A stretch of 64,000 nucleotides of DNA from G963663615 sp963663615 (GTDB lineage Bacteria; Bacteroidota; Ignavibacteria; Ignavibacteriales; Melioribacteraceae). A model generated the notes under the pieces. The model was not told the origin of the DNA. It did not search any database and saw only the letters and a list, made by a program, of their open reading frames with translations. The stretch lies in assembly GCA_963663615.1 (NCBI GenBank), contig OY760517.1, positions 372,001-436,000 of the forward strand, read 5' to 3'. Below are positions 26,648 to 35,634 of this stretch, in pieces. Numbering within the stretch: the stretch's first letter is position 1; each line of letters begins with the position of its first letter. The position numbers and the translations under genes were made by a program.

Positions 26648-28849
26648 TTATTCTTCAGTAACTTCCTCTTCTTCTTCAACTTCAATAGGAGAACCAAGAG
26701 AAATTCTACCGCCTTCAATATCAATTTCGAGAATGGCTACTTCAATAACTTCACCAACGTTTAATACTTCTAACGGATGTTTGTTTTTATCGTTTGTAAT
26801 TTGTGTAACATGAAGCAGACCGTCCTGTTTAACACCAATATCAACAAAGGCACCAAAATCAACAATATTTCTAACAGTTCCTTTTAGTACCATCCCTGGC
26901 TCAAGATCTTCAATTTTAAGTACATCCTGACGTAGTATTGGGTCTGGCATTTCTTCACGAGGGTCACGACCAGGTTTTTCAAGGTTTTCAAGAATATCTT
27001 CGAGGGTAGGAACACCAAGTCCAACAGTTTCGGCTACTTCCTCTTTTCCTTTATGTTCAACATACATCTTGATTACTTCAACCTTTTCCTTAATTTCTTC
27101 TGGAGCAACATTACAAACTTCAAGAAGTTTACCAACTGCTTCATAAGATTCGGGGTGAATAAATGTATTATCGAATGGAATTGTGCTATCGGGAATTTTT
27201 AGGAACCCGGCAGACTGTTCAAATATTTTTTCACCAACACCAGGTACCTCAAGAAGCTGTTCGCGTTTGGCAAATTTGCCATTACTTTCCCTGTATGTAA
27301 TTATGTTACCAGCGATACGTTTATTTAGTCCGGAAACGTAGGTAAGTAGTGAAGAAGATGCTGTATTAAGATCAACACCAACATAGTTTACGCAACTTAC
27401 AACCACATCGTCAAGTTTTCTAGCAATATATTTCTGGTCAACATCATGCTGGTATAATCCAACACCAATTGATTTAGGTTCAATTTTAACAAGCTCGGCA
27501 AGGGGATCAAGAACTCTTCTGGCAATCGAGATATTACCTCTCTGTGAAGCTTCAAGATCAGGGAATTCCTGTTTGGCAACTTTACTTGCAGAATAAACAG
27601 AAGCACCGGCTTCACTAACAACAAGGTAATGAATTGAAAGATCGTTTTCTTTAATTATTTCAGCAACAAGCAGTTCGGTTTCGCGACTTGCAGTACCATT
27701 ACCAATAGCAATAAGTTCTACATTATGATTGTTAATCATATCAAGAATTTTTGCTTTGGCTTCAGCAGTTCTTTTCTGTGGTTCGTGCGGGTAAATTGTA
27801 TGTCCTTCAACATATTTACCGGTAGCATCAATAACAGCAACTTTTGAGCCTGATACATAACCGGGGTCAATACCCATTATAACCTTGTCGCTAATTGGCG
27901 ATTGAAGTAACAACTGGCGAAGGTTAGTTGCAAAAATTTCAACTGCATGTTCATCGGCAACACTTGAAAGTTCGTTACGAATTTCTCTTTCAATAGAAGG
28001 GTAAATAAGTCTTTCGAATGAATCGGTAACTGCGTCTTTAAGTATATCCATCGCAAAAGATTCTTCATAAGGAAAATAGCCGTAATAAATTTCCTGAAGT
28101 ACGTATGGATAGTTAAAGCTAAGGTTAACTTTAAGGAATTTTTCGCGTTCGCCACGATTTATTGCAAGTACCTGGTAAGGTTTTAATCTTCGTAATCCGG
28201 AACGGAAGCTATGATATACCTTGTAAACATCACGTTTGTTTTTAATTTTTCCGTCTTTGGCTTTATTTGATTGCTCGGAAACAAGTTTTGCCTGATCCCA
28301 AAGTATATCGCGAACAATTTGTCTTACTTCAGCAGTATCACTAATCATTTCAGCAATAATATCCTTAGCACCGTTAATAGCTATATCGTATGAAGTAACG
28401 CCTTTTTCTTCATTGATATACTTGTTAACTTCGGCATCAAAATCGCCTTCAAAATTTGGATTATCAATAATAAATAATGCAAGAGGTTCCAAACCTTTTT
28501 GCTTGGCAAGTGTACCTCTTGTTTTTTTCTTCGGACGGTAAGGGAGGTAAAGGTCTTCAACTTCCTGAAGTTTCATTGCAGCAACTATCCTGGCTTTTAG
28601 CTCATCGGTAAGTTTACCTTGCTCCTCAATAGTTTTAAGGACGGTTTCTTTTCTTTCTTCAAGCAGGCGAAGATAGGTTAACCTTTCTTCAATACTACGT
28701 AACTGCTCCTCATCCAGTCCACCGGTTTTTTCCTTACGATAACGAGCTATAAAAGGTATTGTTGCATCATCATCAAATAGGTTAATTACTGTTTTAACTT
28801 GACTTTCGTCAATTTTCAATTCACTTGCAATAACGCCAGGAATATTCAT
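26648..28849 (-). CDS. tex: Tex-family RNA-binding transcription accessory protein
   Basis: A 733-residue protein with the full Tex order: N-terminal helical domain (IPFIARYRKEKTGGLDEEQL), YqgF/RNase H-like domain (MGIDPGYVSGSKVAVID), helix-hairpin-helix repeats (VPGVGEKIFEQSAGF) and a C-terminal S1 domain (VRNIVDFGAFVDIGVKQDGL). Tex binds nucleic acid and affects transcription and stress tolerance in other bacteria. A short acidic tail follows the S1 domain. Divergent from the ArsC/Spx-like gene. Confidence 0.95.
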   Translation of the reverse strand: MNIPGVIASELKIDESQVKTVINLFDDDATIPFIARYRKEKTGGLDEEQLRSIEERLTYLRLLEERKETVLKTIEEQGKLTDELKARIVAAMKLQEVEDLYLPYRPKKKTRGTLAKQKGLEPLALFIIDNPNFEGDFDAEVNKYINEEKGVTSYDIAINGAKDIIAEMISDTAEVRQIVRDILWDQAKLVSEQSNKAKDGKIKNKRDVYKVYHSFRSGLRRLKPYQVLAINRGEREKFLKVNLSFNYPYVLQEIYYGYFPYEESFAMDILKDAVTDSFERLIYPSIEREIRNELSSVADEHAVEIFATNLRQLLLQSPISDKVIMGIDPGYVSGSKVAVIDATGKYVEGHTIYPHEPQKRTAEAKAKILDMINNHNVELIAIGNGTASRETELLVAEIIKENDLSIHYLVVSEAGASVYSASKVAKQEFPDLEASQRGNISIARRVLDPLAELVKIEPKSIGVGLYQHDVDQKYIARKLDDVVVSCVNYVGVDLNTASSSLLTYVSGLNKRIAGNIITYRESNGKFAKREQLLEVPGVGEKIFEQSAGFLKIPDSTIPFDNTFIHPESYEAVGKLLEVCNVAPEEIKEKVEVIKMYVEHKGKEEVAETVGLGVPTLEDILENLEKPGRDPREEMPDPILRQDVLKIEDLEPGMVLKGTVRNIVDFGAFVDIGVKQDGLLHVTQITNDKNKHPLEVLNVGEVIEVAILEIDIEGGRISLGSPIEVEEEEEVTEE

Positions 28850-28992
28850 AATACTTCCCCGAAGATTTATTTACTTTTTCTAATTATTTTTCAATTATTT
28901 GTATATTTAAATAAGTTCTAAATCAGCTTATCAAAATATATAAAAGCGATTAGCAAATCCACTAATATTAATAATTTTATAAGAGGTTAACA

Positions 28993-29343
28993 ATGGTTGA
29001 AATAAATATTTACGAAAAACCTACTTGTACTACCTGTAAAAAGGCAGTAACATTGTTAAAAGAGAAAGGAATTGAGTTCAATCGTATAAACTATTTTATT
29101 GAACCATTCACCAAGGATAAGCTTACTGACCTTCTTGAAAAAATGAATATTACTCCAACTGAGCTTTTGCGTAAAAATGACAAAGCTTACAAAGAACTTG
29201 ATTTCAAAAATACAAAATATTCCGAAGAAGAAGTATTGAACTATCTTGTGGAAAACCCAAATTTGGTTCAAAGACCAATTGTTGAATTGGGTGATAAGGC
29301 AGTGCTGGCACGTCCGGTAGAAAAAATTAATGATTTATTTTAA
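28993..29343 (+). CDS. ArsC/Spx-family thioredoxin-fold protein
   Basis: A 116-residue protein with a CTTC motif (Cys12 and Cys15) after the first strand and arginines in LLRKND, QRPIVE and LARPVE, where ArsC-type arsenate reductases bind oxyanions. Members include glutaredoxin-dependent arsenate reductases, YffB-type proteins and Spx regulators. The conserved arginines favour a reductase, but no arsenic genes are nearby. Spacing to the AAGAGG ribosome site is normal. Confidence 0.8.
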   Translation: MVEINIYEKPTCTTCKKAVTLLKEKGIEFNRINYFIEPFTKDKLTDLLEKMNITPTELLRKNDKAYKELDFKNTKYSEEEVLNYLVENPNLVQRPIVELGDKAVLARPVEKINDLF

Positions 29344-29371
29344 ATGTTTGTTAAATTGTTAATAAATAGCA

Positions 29372-29403
29372 TTTGATTTTTTTACAGAATGGATTTATAT
29401 TTG
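29372..29403 (+). promoter_or_regulatory. Bacteroidota-type promoter of tRNA-Gln
   Basis: TTTG at 29372-29375, 20 nt, then an exact TATATTTG at 29396-29403; the tRNA begins at 29421. This is the cleanest match to the TTTG-N19/20-TAnnTTTG consensus in the window. Confidence 0.7.
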
Positions 29404-29420
29404 TATCCCTATTACGGAAT

Positions 29421-29493
29421 TGTCCCGTGGTGTAATTGGCAACACGTCTGACTCTGGATCAGAAGAGTTCAGGTTCGAGCCCTGACGGGACAA
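29421..29493 (+). tRNA. tRNA-Gln (anticodon CUG)
   Basis: The cloverleaf folds by eye: acceptor TGTCCCG/CGGGACA, D arm with AATTGGCAA loop, anticodon stem TCTGA/TCAGA around loop CTCTGGA (anticodon CTG), and T arm TCAGG-TTCGAGC-CCTGA. The U1-A72 first pair is a known identity feature of bacterial tRNA-Gln. CCA is not encoded. Total 73 nt including the discriminator A. Confidence 0.95.
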
Positions 29494-29501
29494 CAACATT
29501 A

Positions 29502-29536
29502 AAAGCCTTGTAACCCAATAGTTGCAAGGCTTTTTT
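29502..29536 (+). terminator. Terminator of tRNA-Gln
   Basis: AAAGCCTTG (29502-29510) pairs with CAAGGCTTT (29525-29533), followed by a T run. It lies just beyond the tRNA and before the convergent galM end. Confidence 0.85.
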
Positions 29537-29558
29537 ATGCTTTCGTTTATTTCTATTA

Positions 29559-30623
29559 TTATTCCTCCCAATCAATACCAAACTTGTATATTGTGCTGGA
29601 ACTGTAATGCTCACCGGGGCGGAGTAAAGTGCTGGGGAATTGAGTGTTGTTTGGTGAGTCGGGGAAGTGCTGAGTTTCAAGGCATACCCCATGTCTGTAC
29701 TCCAGTTTTGTGTCTGATTTACCTTTTGCCTTACCATCAAGAAAGTTAGCTGTGTATATCTGTAAACCAGGCTCGGTGGTGAAAACTTCCATCGTAATAC
29801 CTGTCGATTTTTCCGATAACTCACCCGCTTTACGCAAATTGCCATTAAAGTTGTTAAGTACAAAATTATGATCGTAACCACCTGCAAGTATTAGTTGCGG
29901 GTGTTCATCATCAATTTCTTTGGCTAATGGTTTTGCTATGCGGAAATCGAATGGGGTATCGGCAACAGGAAGCATGTTTCCTTCAGGAATAAGGCTTTTG
30001 CCAATTGGTGTTAAGCTTTCTGCGTTAAGCTGTAGTATATGGCTTAATACATCTGTTGCACCACCATCCTTTAGGTTAAAGTATGTATGGTTAGTAAAGT
30101 TTACAACGGTTGGCTTATCAGTCTCGGCAGAGTATTCGATAATAAGCGAGTTGTTGTCATCAAGCGAAAAGGTAACATGTGCGGTAAGGTTACCCGGAAA
30201 ACCTGCTTCGCCATCAAAGCTCGTAGTATTAAGGGTTAGACCGGCAATATCATCACGTTGAAAAGTTTCTGCTTCCCAAACTTTATTTTTCATACTACCG
30301 GCACTATGAAGGCAATTGGTTTTGTCATTTGCTTCAAGCTTGTAATCCTGTCCGTCAATGGAAATTATGGCGTTGCCAATACGGTTAGCATATCTGCCAA
30401 CAGTAAATCCCAGGTATTTTGTATCGGAAATATATCCGTCAAGATCTTCGTACCCCAAGGCAACATCAATCGGATTGTTGTTTTTATCGGGAATTATAAT
30501 TGAGGTTATTGCAGCACCGTAGTTTGTAATTTTAACTTCCATACCATTATCGTTACGCAGGGTAAAGAGGTTTGCATCTATATTGTAGCTAACGGAATTA
30601 AATGCTTCTTTAATTATTTCCAT
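29559..30623 (-). CDS. galM: Aldose 1-epimerase (mutarotase)
   Basis: A 354-residue GalM family enzyme interconverting alpha and beta anomers of aldoses. The beta-sandwich landmarks are present: GRYANRIGNA, the catalytic-histidine segment NHTYFNL, DTPFDFR and the catalytic-glutamate segment TTEPGLQIYTANF. No signal peptide, so cytoplasmic. No galactose-operon partners lie next to it. Confidence 0.95.
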   Translation of the reverse strand: MEIIKEAFNSVSYNIDANLFTLRNDNGMEVKITNYGAAITSIIIPDKNNNPIDVALGYEDLDGYISDTKYLGFTVGRYANRIGNAIISIDGQDYKLEANDKTNCLHSAGSMKNKVWEAETFQRDDIAGLTLNTTSFDGEAGFPGNLTAHVTFSLDDNNSLIIEYSAETDKPTVVNFTNHTYFNLKDGGATDVLSHILQLNAESLTPIGKSLIPEGNMLPVADTPFDFRIAKPLAKEIDDEHPQLILAGGYDHNFVLNNFNGNLRKAGELSEKSTGITMEVFTTEPGLQIYTANFLDGKAKGKSDTKLEYRHGVCLETQHFPDSPNNTQFPSTLLRPGEHYSSSTIYKFGIDWEE

Positions 30624-30807
30624 TGTTCTTCCATAAGGTGAAAAGAATATTTTGTATTAATATAGCTTTCCGGTACGACACGTGCAATTATATCATGAAT
30701 TAAACAAAAAGATAACACGCACCAAATTTATTGCGATAATTTGGTCTTGTACAGATAAATAATACTAAAGTTAATGATTGAGGTTACGATTATAAGGTAA
30801 GTAAAAA

Positions 30808-30984
30808 TTAGAAGATTTTCAGAAAGTACATAGCAAGAGCAATTGGCAAGCCTGTAAGAAATAACAATGAAGTATATTTTACATAAGCTAACCGATTAGC
30901 CTTTTTTAACTTGGGTCTGGACTGACTGATTGGTTCAACGTATGATATTTCAGCATATCTTTGACGAATTTCAGATGCAGACAT
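30808..30984 (-). CDS. Small single-pass membrane protein
   Basis: A 58-residue protein from ATG 30984 (an in-frame ATG also lies at 30993). A polar, basic N-terminal half (SASEIRQRYAEISYVEPISQ, then KLKKANRLAY) precedes one membrane helix (YTSLLFLTGLPIALAMYFL). The charge pattern fits a cytoplasmic N-terminus. GGA stands four bases before ATG 30984. Not recognised as a family; it may be spurious, but its composition looks coding. Confidence 0.4.
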   Translation of the reverse strand: MSASEIRQRYAEISYVEPISQSRPKLKKANRLAYVKYTSLLFLTGLPIALAMYFLKIF

Positions 30985-31094
30985 AAATTCCATTTAAAAT
31001 TTTTGAATAAGTGTTTGAAAGATAAAAAAAAAAGTGAAACTTGCTATTGATCTGTTTAACATTTACACAAAATTAATACTTAAAAAGAAATTAA

Positions 31095-31796
31095 TTAGTC
31101 AGATTTTATAAATTCTTTGATTTTCCCAGTTATATCATCAATTGAAATAACAGATTCGGAGACTCTGGATTTATACTCATCAAAATATTCTGCCATAGCA
31201 ACCTGTATTTTTTCGCTAATCTGATTTTCAATTCCGTTAACTGTAAATGATACAAGCTTTTCAATGTAATCATCAAGCTTTTTGTTAAACTGGCAGTCTA
31301 TTCTTTCCACTAACTCATTCAGATTATCCAATGATGAACTGATTATATTTATATCTGTATTCAGGTTGTTCAGTTTACCGGCATAAACCTCGTAGTTTAG
31401 TTTATCAACCGAGTTGTTAATCATCTTTTCAGAATTGTTTTCAGGCTCTCCCTTACCGGTAAGTAGCCAGTTAATATCGCAGCCAAGTTCAGCACATTTG
31501 GCAAGTAACTCAACGCCAAGAGGTTTTTTGTAGCTGAAATATTTTATAGCATCTTCAGCGGTAATTTCAAGTTTTTCAATTAAAGCAGATTTTGAACCGA
31601 ATTGTTCCTTTGCAAATTTATTAAGTCGTTTTACCATTACAACCATTTGCGGGTATGATATGTCTTCTTCGGGTATAGCCGGATTTACGGCGGTTGAGCG
31701 TTTACCAGTCTCATCCTGGTCGAGCATAATCACAAGTTTCTTATGCCCGGGGTTAATATTTTTATTGGCAGTATCTATTCGTCCGGCAATTTTCAT
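31095..31796 (-). CDS. CI-like helix-turn-helix regulator with coiled-coil tail
   Basis: A 233-residue protein. Residues 40-115 resemble the DNA-binding domain of phage-CI/Bacteroidota XRE regulators, including the tell-tale CDINWLLTGKGEPE at its end. No S24 peptidase domain follows. Instead residues 120-233 are helical and heptad-rich (LDNLNELVERIDCQFNKKLDDYIEKL), suggesting oligomerisation. ATG 31796 is chosen because longer versions run into the upstream polyferredoxin gene and lack similarity. Confidence 0.6.
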   Translation of the reverse strand: MKIAGRIDTANKNINPGHKKLVIMLDQDETGKRSTAVNPAIPEEDISYPQMVVMVKRLNKFAKEQFGSKSALIEKLEITAEDAIKYFSYKKPLGVELLAKCAELGCDINWLLTGKGEPENNSEKMINNSVDKLNYEVYAGKLNNLNTDINIISSSLDNLNELVERIDCQFNKKLDDYIEKLVSFTVNGIENQISEKIQVAMAEYFDEYKSRVSESVISIDDITGKIKEFIKSD

Positions 31797-31864
31797 TTTG
31801 GTAATTCTTTTTTTGTTAATTTGCTTAAAAATTAGGCAAAAATCAAGAAATAAACTAAAGCATA

Positions 31865-32896
31865 TCAATACTCGCTGGCTGAACGCGGGTGCCCTGTTGA
31901 ATCTTTTATCTTGTAAAGCTCCTCTATTTGCTTTGCAGGTGTGTTGCTTTTCCAATAACCCGAAAATTTTGCAATGGCAATAAAAATGAATATAGTTAGG
32001 GGAATTGCGATAAGGTAAACCGGTTTCCTGATTTTTATTCGTGCTGATGGCACCTTGGGGTATAGTGTGTCTTTAACCGGGCAGGATGACACACATAACT
32101 GGCATGATGTACATTCATCGCTTATTACATATCTGGATTTATGCACCTTGATGTTTGATGGGCATGCACGGGTGCAGTTTTCACAATCGATACATGTGTC
32201 TGTATTCCGATAAATTTTGGTTGGACCAAATAAAGATACAATTCCCAGTAAAGCACCATACGGACATAAATACCTGCACCAGAAGTTTTTAATAAAAACC
32301 GACAGAAAGAATAGTGTGGCTACAATGTATAAATTGAATGTACTTATTTCCGCAAAAAAGAAATACATTTTTATGTCTGAAATAAGGTTGTACGGGCTAT
32401 CCAGAAAAAGAGCGAGACTTGTGGTAGTCATAGCAAATAATACAATATAGGCAAAGAAGGCTAAAAGCAAATACTTAAGAGATCGTAACGGATAGTCAAG
32501 CCAACGGGGCATTGTAACTGTTATGTTAAAAGTTTGTTTCAGTAACCTGGCACCAAACGTTCCAATTGTTTCGGATATAAATCCGATGGGGCAAATCCAT
32601 GAGCAGAATGATTTACCAAACAGAAAAGATACTACCGTTATAGCCGAAAATAATACGAGTCCGGCGGGATGAGCCATGTGGATAAAGCCGGTTTCAATAA
32701 AGTATCGCAGACTCATTAGCGAGCTAATTGGTAGGAATGCTTCAACACCCCCCGGTTTTAGCGGAATTCCTTCAGCTCCACCGGATTCAAGAAACCTGAT
32801 GTAATAATGGAATTCAACTCCAACCCAAATGCAGATTAACGCAAATGTAATCTGACTGGCTAATCGCAATTTTTGTGAATCTATTTTATATTTCAT
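31865..32896 (-). CDS. NapH/NosR-type membrane polyferredoxin
   Basis: A 343-residue membrane iron-sulfur protein. Several membrane segments flank two CxxxCP motifs (CSWICPIG, CRYLCPYG), and then two [4Fe-4S] ferredoxin motifs follow (CIDCENCTRACP and CTSCQLCVSSCP). A final membrane helix lies near residue 300. Such proteins pass electrons from the quinone pool to periplasmic or cytoplasmic reductases. It is divergent from hcp, so it may feed the Hcp system (inference). Confidence 0.85.
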   Translation of the reverse strand: MKYKIDSQKLRLASQITFALICIWVGVEFHYYIRFLESGGAEGIPLKPGGVEAFLPISSLMSLRYFIETGFIHMAHPAGLVLFSAITVVSFLFGKSFCSWICPIGFISETIGTFGARLLKQTFNITVTMPRWLDYPLRSLKYLLLAFFAYIVLFAMTTTSLALFLDSPYNLISDIKMYFFFAEISTFNLYIVATLFFLSVFIKNFWCRYLCPYGALLGIVSLFGPTKIYRNTDTCIDCENCTRACPSNIKVHKSRYVISDECTSCQLCVSSCPVKDTLYPKVPSARIKIRKPVYLIAIPLTIFIFIAIAKFSGYWKSNTPAKQIEELYKIKDSTGHPRSASEY

Positions 32897-32959
32897 AATG
32901 CAAACCTATAATAAGAATTGAAAGTCTGTTATAAATATTCGAAAATAAATTTGTATAAT

Positions 32960-32980
32960 CAAATGAAAACTGCATATTTG
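32960..32980. promoter_or_regulatory. Weak palindromic operator candidate before hcp
   Basis: Outer CAAAT/ATTTG arms and an inner ATG-N7-CAT arrangement lie in the 174-nt divergent region between the polyferredoxin and hcp genes. Symmetry is short, so this is a low-confidence guess at a site for the nearby Rrf2 regulator. Confidence 0.25.
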
Positions 32981-33070
32981 ATATTATATGGCTATTTTTT
33001 ACTTGACAGGTAATGTTTGGAGTGTTAAGTTGTAAACAGAATAAAAAATCTTATTAAAAGGAGCAGTAAT

Positions 33071-34708
33071 ATGAGTATGTTTTGTTATCAATGTCAGGAA
33101 GCCTTAAATGGAACAGGTTGTACAGTTGCAGGTATTTGCGGTAAAAAACCGGATACATCAAATATGCTGGACTTACTATTGTACAACCTGAAGGGGTTAT
33201 CTATACTTGCCGACAAATTGTCGGATAGCAACAAAAGATTGAAATATGACAATGCAATAATATTCGGACTATTTACTACTGTTACTAATGTTAATTTTGA
33301 TACTGAAGCAATAAAAGTGCAGATTAAAAATATACTTGCTATGAAAACCGAAATACTTGCTTCACTTGAGAGTTATGATGTTGAAAAACTTAAGTGCGAT
33401 GCGGTTCTTTGGAATGGTAGTACGGATGAAGAATTTAATGCAAAAGCTGCAAGTGTTGGTGTACTGGCAATTGAAAACGAAGATGTTCGCTCACTTAAAG
33501 AGTTGCTTATATATGGTGTTAAGGGTTTGGCTGCCTATCTTTATCACGCTAACCACTTAACATACGAAGATGTAGAAATAAATGATTTTATTAGAAAAGC
33601 TATGATTGCATCACTGGATGATACTCTTGATGCTGATGCTCTTGTGGGTCTGGTGCTTGAAGCCGGAAAGTTTGGTGTTGATGTAATGGCATTGCTGGAT
33701 AAAGCTCATACCAATACATATGGTGATCCGGAGATTACGAAAGTTAACCTCGGTGTAAGAAGCAATCCTGCAATTTTAATATCCGGACATGATCTGAAAG
33801 ACCTTGAGCAGCTCCTTGAGCAAACTGAGGGTACTGGTGTTGATGTTTATACTCATGGTGAAATGTTACCGGCTCATTATTATCCAAAATTCAAAAAGTA
33901 TGAAAACTTTGTTGGCAATTATGGTGATGGCTGGTGGAAACAAACTGAACAATTCCCAGCTTTTAACGGTCCGGTTGTTATGACTACCAATTGCCTTGTA
34001 CCTCCACATACAAACTATGCCGATAAACTTTATACTACCGGTGCCGTTGGGTATCCCGGTATGAAACAAATTGAAGAGAATGAGGATGGCATTCTGGATT
34101 TTACAGCAGTAATTGAACATGCAAAACAGTGCAAACCTCCCGTTGAAATTGAAAGTGGTGAACTTGTTGGCGGGTTTGCTCATAAAACGGTTATAGGACT
34201 TGCAGATAAAGTGATTGATGCTGTTAAATCGGGAGCAGTTAAAAAGTTTGTTGTAATGGCAGGGTGTGATGCTCATACAACCGAACGAAGCTACTATACC
34301 GAATTTGCTGAAAAGCTGCCCGATGATAATGTTATTTTAACTGCCGGATGTGCAAAGTACCGTTATAATAAACTTGAGCTTGGGGATATTGGTGGTATTC
34401 CGCGTGTACTTGATGCCGGTCAGTGTAATGATTCTTATTCGCTTGCAGTAATTGCTCTTAAACTAAAAGAGGCTTTCGGACTTGATGACGTTAATGAGCT
34501 GCCAATAGTTTATAATATTGCCTGGTATGAGCAAAAGGCTGTTATTGTATTGCTTGCCCTGCTTCATCTCGGAGTGAAGAATATCCATTTGGGTCCAACA
34601 TTGCCTGCGTTCCTTTCACCAAATGTTGTAAATGTACTTGTTGAAAATTTTGGTATTGGTGGAATTTCAAATGTTGATGAAGATATTGAAAATATGATAC
34701 TTAAGTAA
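33071..34708 (+). CDS. hcp: Hydroxylamine reductase (hybrid cluster protein)
   Basis: A 545-residue Hcp. N-terminal cysteines Cys5, Cys8, Cys17 and Cys23 (C-x2-C-x8-C-x5-C) bind the [4Fe-4S] cluster. Later HGEMLPAHYYP, TTNCLVPP, MAGCDAHTTERSYY, TAGCAKYRYNK and DAGQCNDSYS supply the hybrid-cluster ligands. In other bacteria Hcp reduces nitric oxide and also hydroxylamine under anaerobic nitrosative stress. The group with a ferredoxin-like partner, polyferredoxin and Rrf2 regulator fits that role. Confidence 0.96.
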   Translation: MSMFCYQCQEALNGTGCTVAGICGKKPDTSNMLDLLLYNLKGLSILADKLSDSNKRLKYDNAIIFGLFTTVTNVNFDTEAIKVQIKNILAMKTEILASLESYDVEKLKCDAVLWNGSTDEEFNAKAASVGVLAIENEDVRSLKELLIYGVKGLAAYLYHANHLTYEDVEINDFIRKAMIASLDDTLDADALVGLVLEAGKFGVDVMALLDKAHTNTYGDPEITKVNLGVRSNPAILISGHDLKDLEQLLEQTEGTGVDVYTHGEMLPAHYYPKFKKYENFVGNYGDGWWKQTEQFPAFNGPVVMTTNCLVPPHTNYADKLYTTGAVGYPGMKQIEENEDGILDFTAVIEHAKQCKPPVEIESGELVGGFAHKTVIGLADKVIDAVKSGAVKKFVVMAGCDAHTTERSYYTEFAEKLPDDNVILTAGCAKYRYNKLELGDIGGIPRVLDAGQCNDSYSLAVIALKLKEAFGLDDVNELPIVYNIAWYEQKAVIVLLALLHLGVKNIHLGPTLPAFLSPNVVNVLVENFGIGGISNVDEDIENMILK

Positions 34709-34718
34709 GTTGAATTGC

Positions 34719-34745
34719 TGCGGGTAACTTTGTTGCCCGCATTTT
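34719..34745 (+). terminator. Hairpin between hcp and the ferredoxin gene
   Basis: TGCGGGTAAC (34719-34728) pairs with GTTGCCCGCA (34732-34741) across TTT, one T-G wobble, followed by four T. It probably lowers, rather than stops, read-through into the next gene. Confidence 0.6.
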
Positions 34746-34761
34746 GCAAACGGAGTTTTTT

Positions 34762-35574
34762 ATGTTACGAAATGTTATTGAAATTGATGAAGGGAAGTGT
34801 ACCGGATGTGGTGAGTGTGTTCCAACCTGCCACGAGGGTGCATTGCAAATTATAGATGGTAAAGCCCGCCTTGTAAGCGATATGTTTTGCGATGGACTTG
34901 GTGCATGTTTGGGGCATTGCCCGGAAGGTGCCATGACCATAGTTGAAAAGGAAGCGGAACCTTACAACGAATCTGTTGTGATGGAAAAGATAATTGCAGG
35001 GGGATCAAATGTTATAAAGGCACATTTGCAACATCTGTGGGAGCATAATGAGATTGAATATCTGGCTGAGGCGGTTGGAGTTTTACTCGATAACAATATT
35101 GATGTGCCGGATTATAAAACAGCGAGGGAACATCAGGGTTGTCCGGGTTCGGCAGCAAAAACATTAGTGCCGGTTGAGCAAAATGTAACTAACGAAATTA
35201 TCAATTCCCAGCTTACTAACTGGCCTGTTCAGCTTCACCTTATTTCACCCGATTCCGGTCAGTTTTTTAATCAGGATATTTTACTGGCAGCAGACTGTGC
35301 CGGTTTTGCAAACCCAAATTTGCATAACAAGTATCTTAAAAACAAAAGATTACTTATCGCATGCCCCAAGCTTGATACCAACAAACAATCATACATTGAT
35401 AAACTTGTAGTATTGATGAATCTTGGTAAAGTAAAAAGTATAACCGTAATGATGATGGAAGTGCCTTGTTGCGGCGGATTATATCAAATGGTGCAGCATG
35501 CCGCTGAATTTGCTGAAAGGGAAGTTGAAATTATACCGATTATAATTGGTCTAGATGGCGAGTTAAAAAACTAA
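34762..35574 (+). CDS. 4Fe-4S dicluster ferredoxin-like protein (Hcp partner)
   Basis: A 270-residue protein with an N-terminal ferredoxin motif CTGCGECVPTCHEGAL and a second cysteine set CDGLGACLGHCPEGAM. After that comes a C-terminal domain with CPKLD and MMMEVPCCGGLYQM motifs. Such proteins commonly sit beside hcp. ATG 34762 follows GGAG at 34752-34755; the in-frame TTG at 34744 lacks a site. Likely an electron donor to Hcp (inference). Confidence 0.8.
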   Translation: MLRNVIEIDEGKCTGCGECVPTCHEGALQIIDGKARLVSDMFCDGLGACLGHCPEGAMTIVEKEAEPYNESVVMEKIIAGGSNVIKAHLQHLWEHNEIEYLAEAVGVLLDNNIDVPDYKTAREHQGCPGSAAKTLVPVEQNVTNEIINSQLTNWPVQLHLISPDSGQFFNQDILLAADCAGFANPNLHNKYLKNKRLLIACPKLDTNKQSYIDKLVVLMNLGKVKSITVMMMEVPCCGGLYQMVQHAAEFAEREVEIIPIIIGLDGELKN

Positions 35575-35596
35575 AGTTTTATGTTCACAACATGAG

Positions 35597-35625
35597 CCGA
35601 CTGGGTTTTGCCCTTTCCCGGTCGG
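35597..35625 (+). terminator. Terminator-like hairpin after the ferredoxin gene
   Basis: CCGACTGGG (35597-35605) and CCCGGTCGG (35617-35625) pair with one wobble, followed by TTCTTCCC. The T run is imperfect. It lies between convergent genes. Confidence 0.6.
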
Positions 35626-35634
35626 TTCTTCCCA

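Noticed and set aside
29421..29493. tRNA-Gln as an integration site
   Set aside because: No integrase or direct repeat of the tRNA 3' end is visible nearby; a normal terminator and galM follow.
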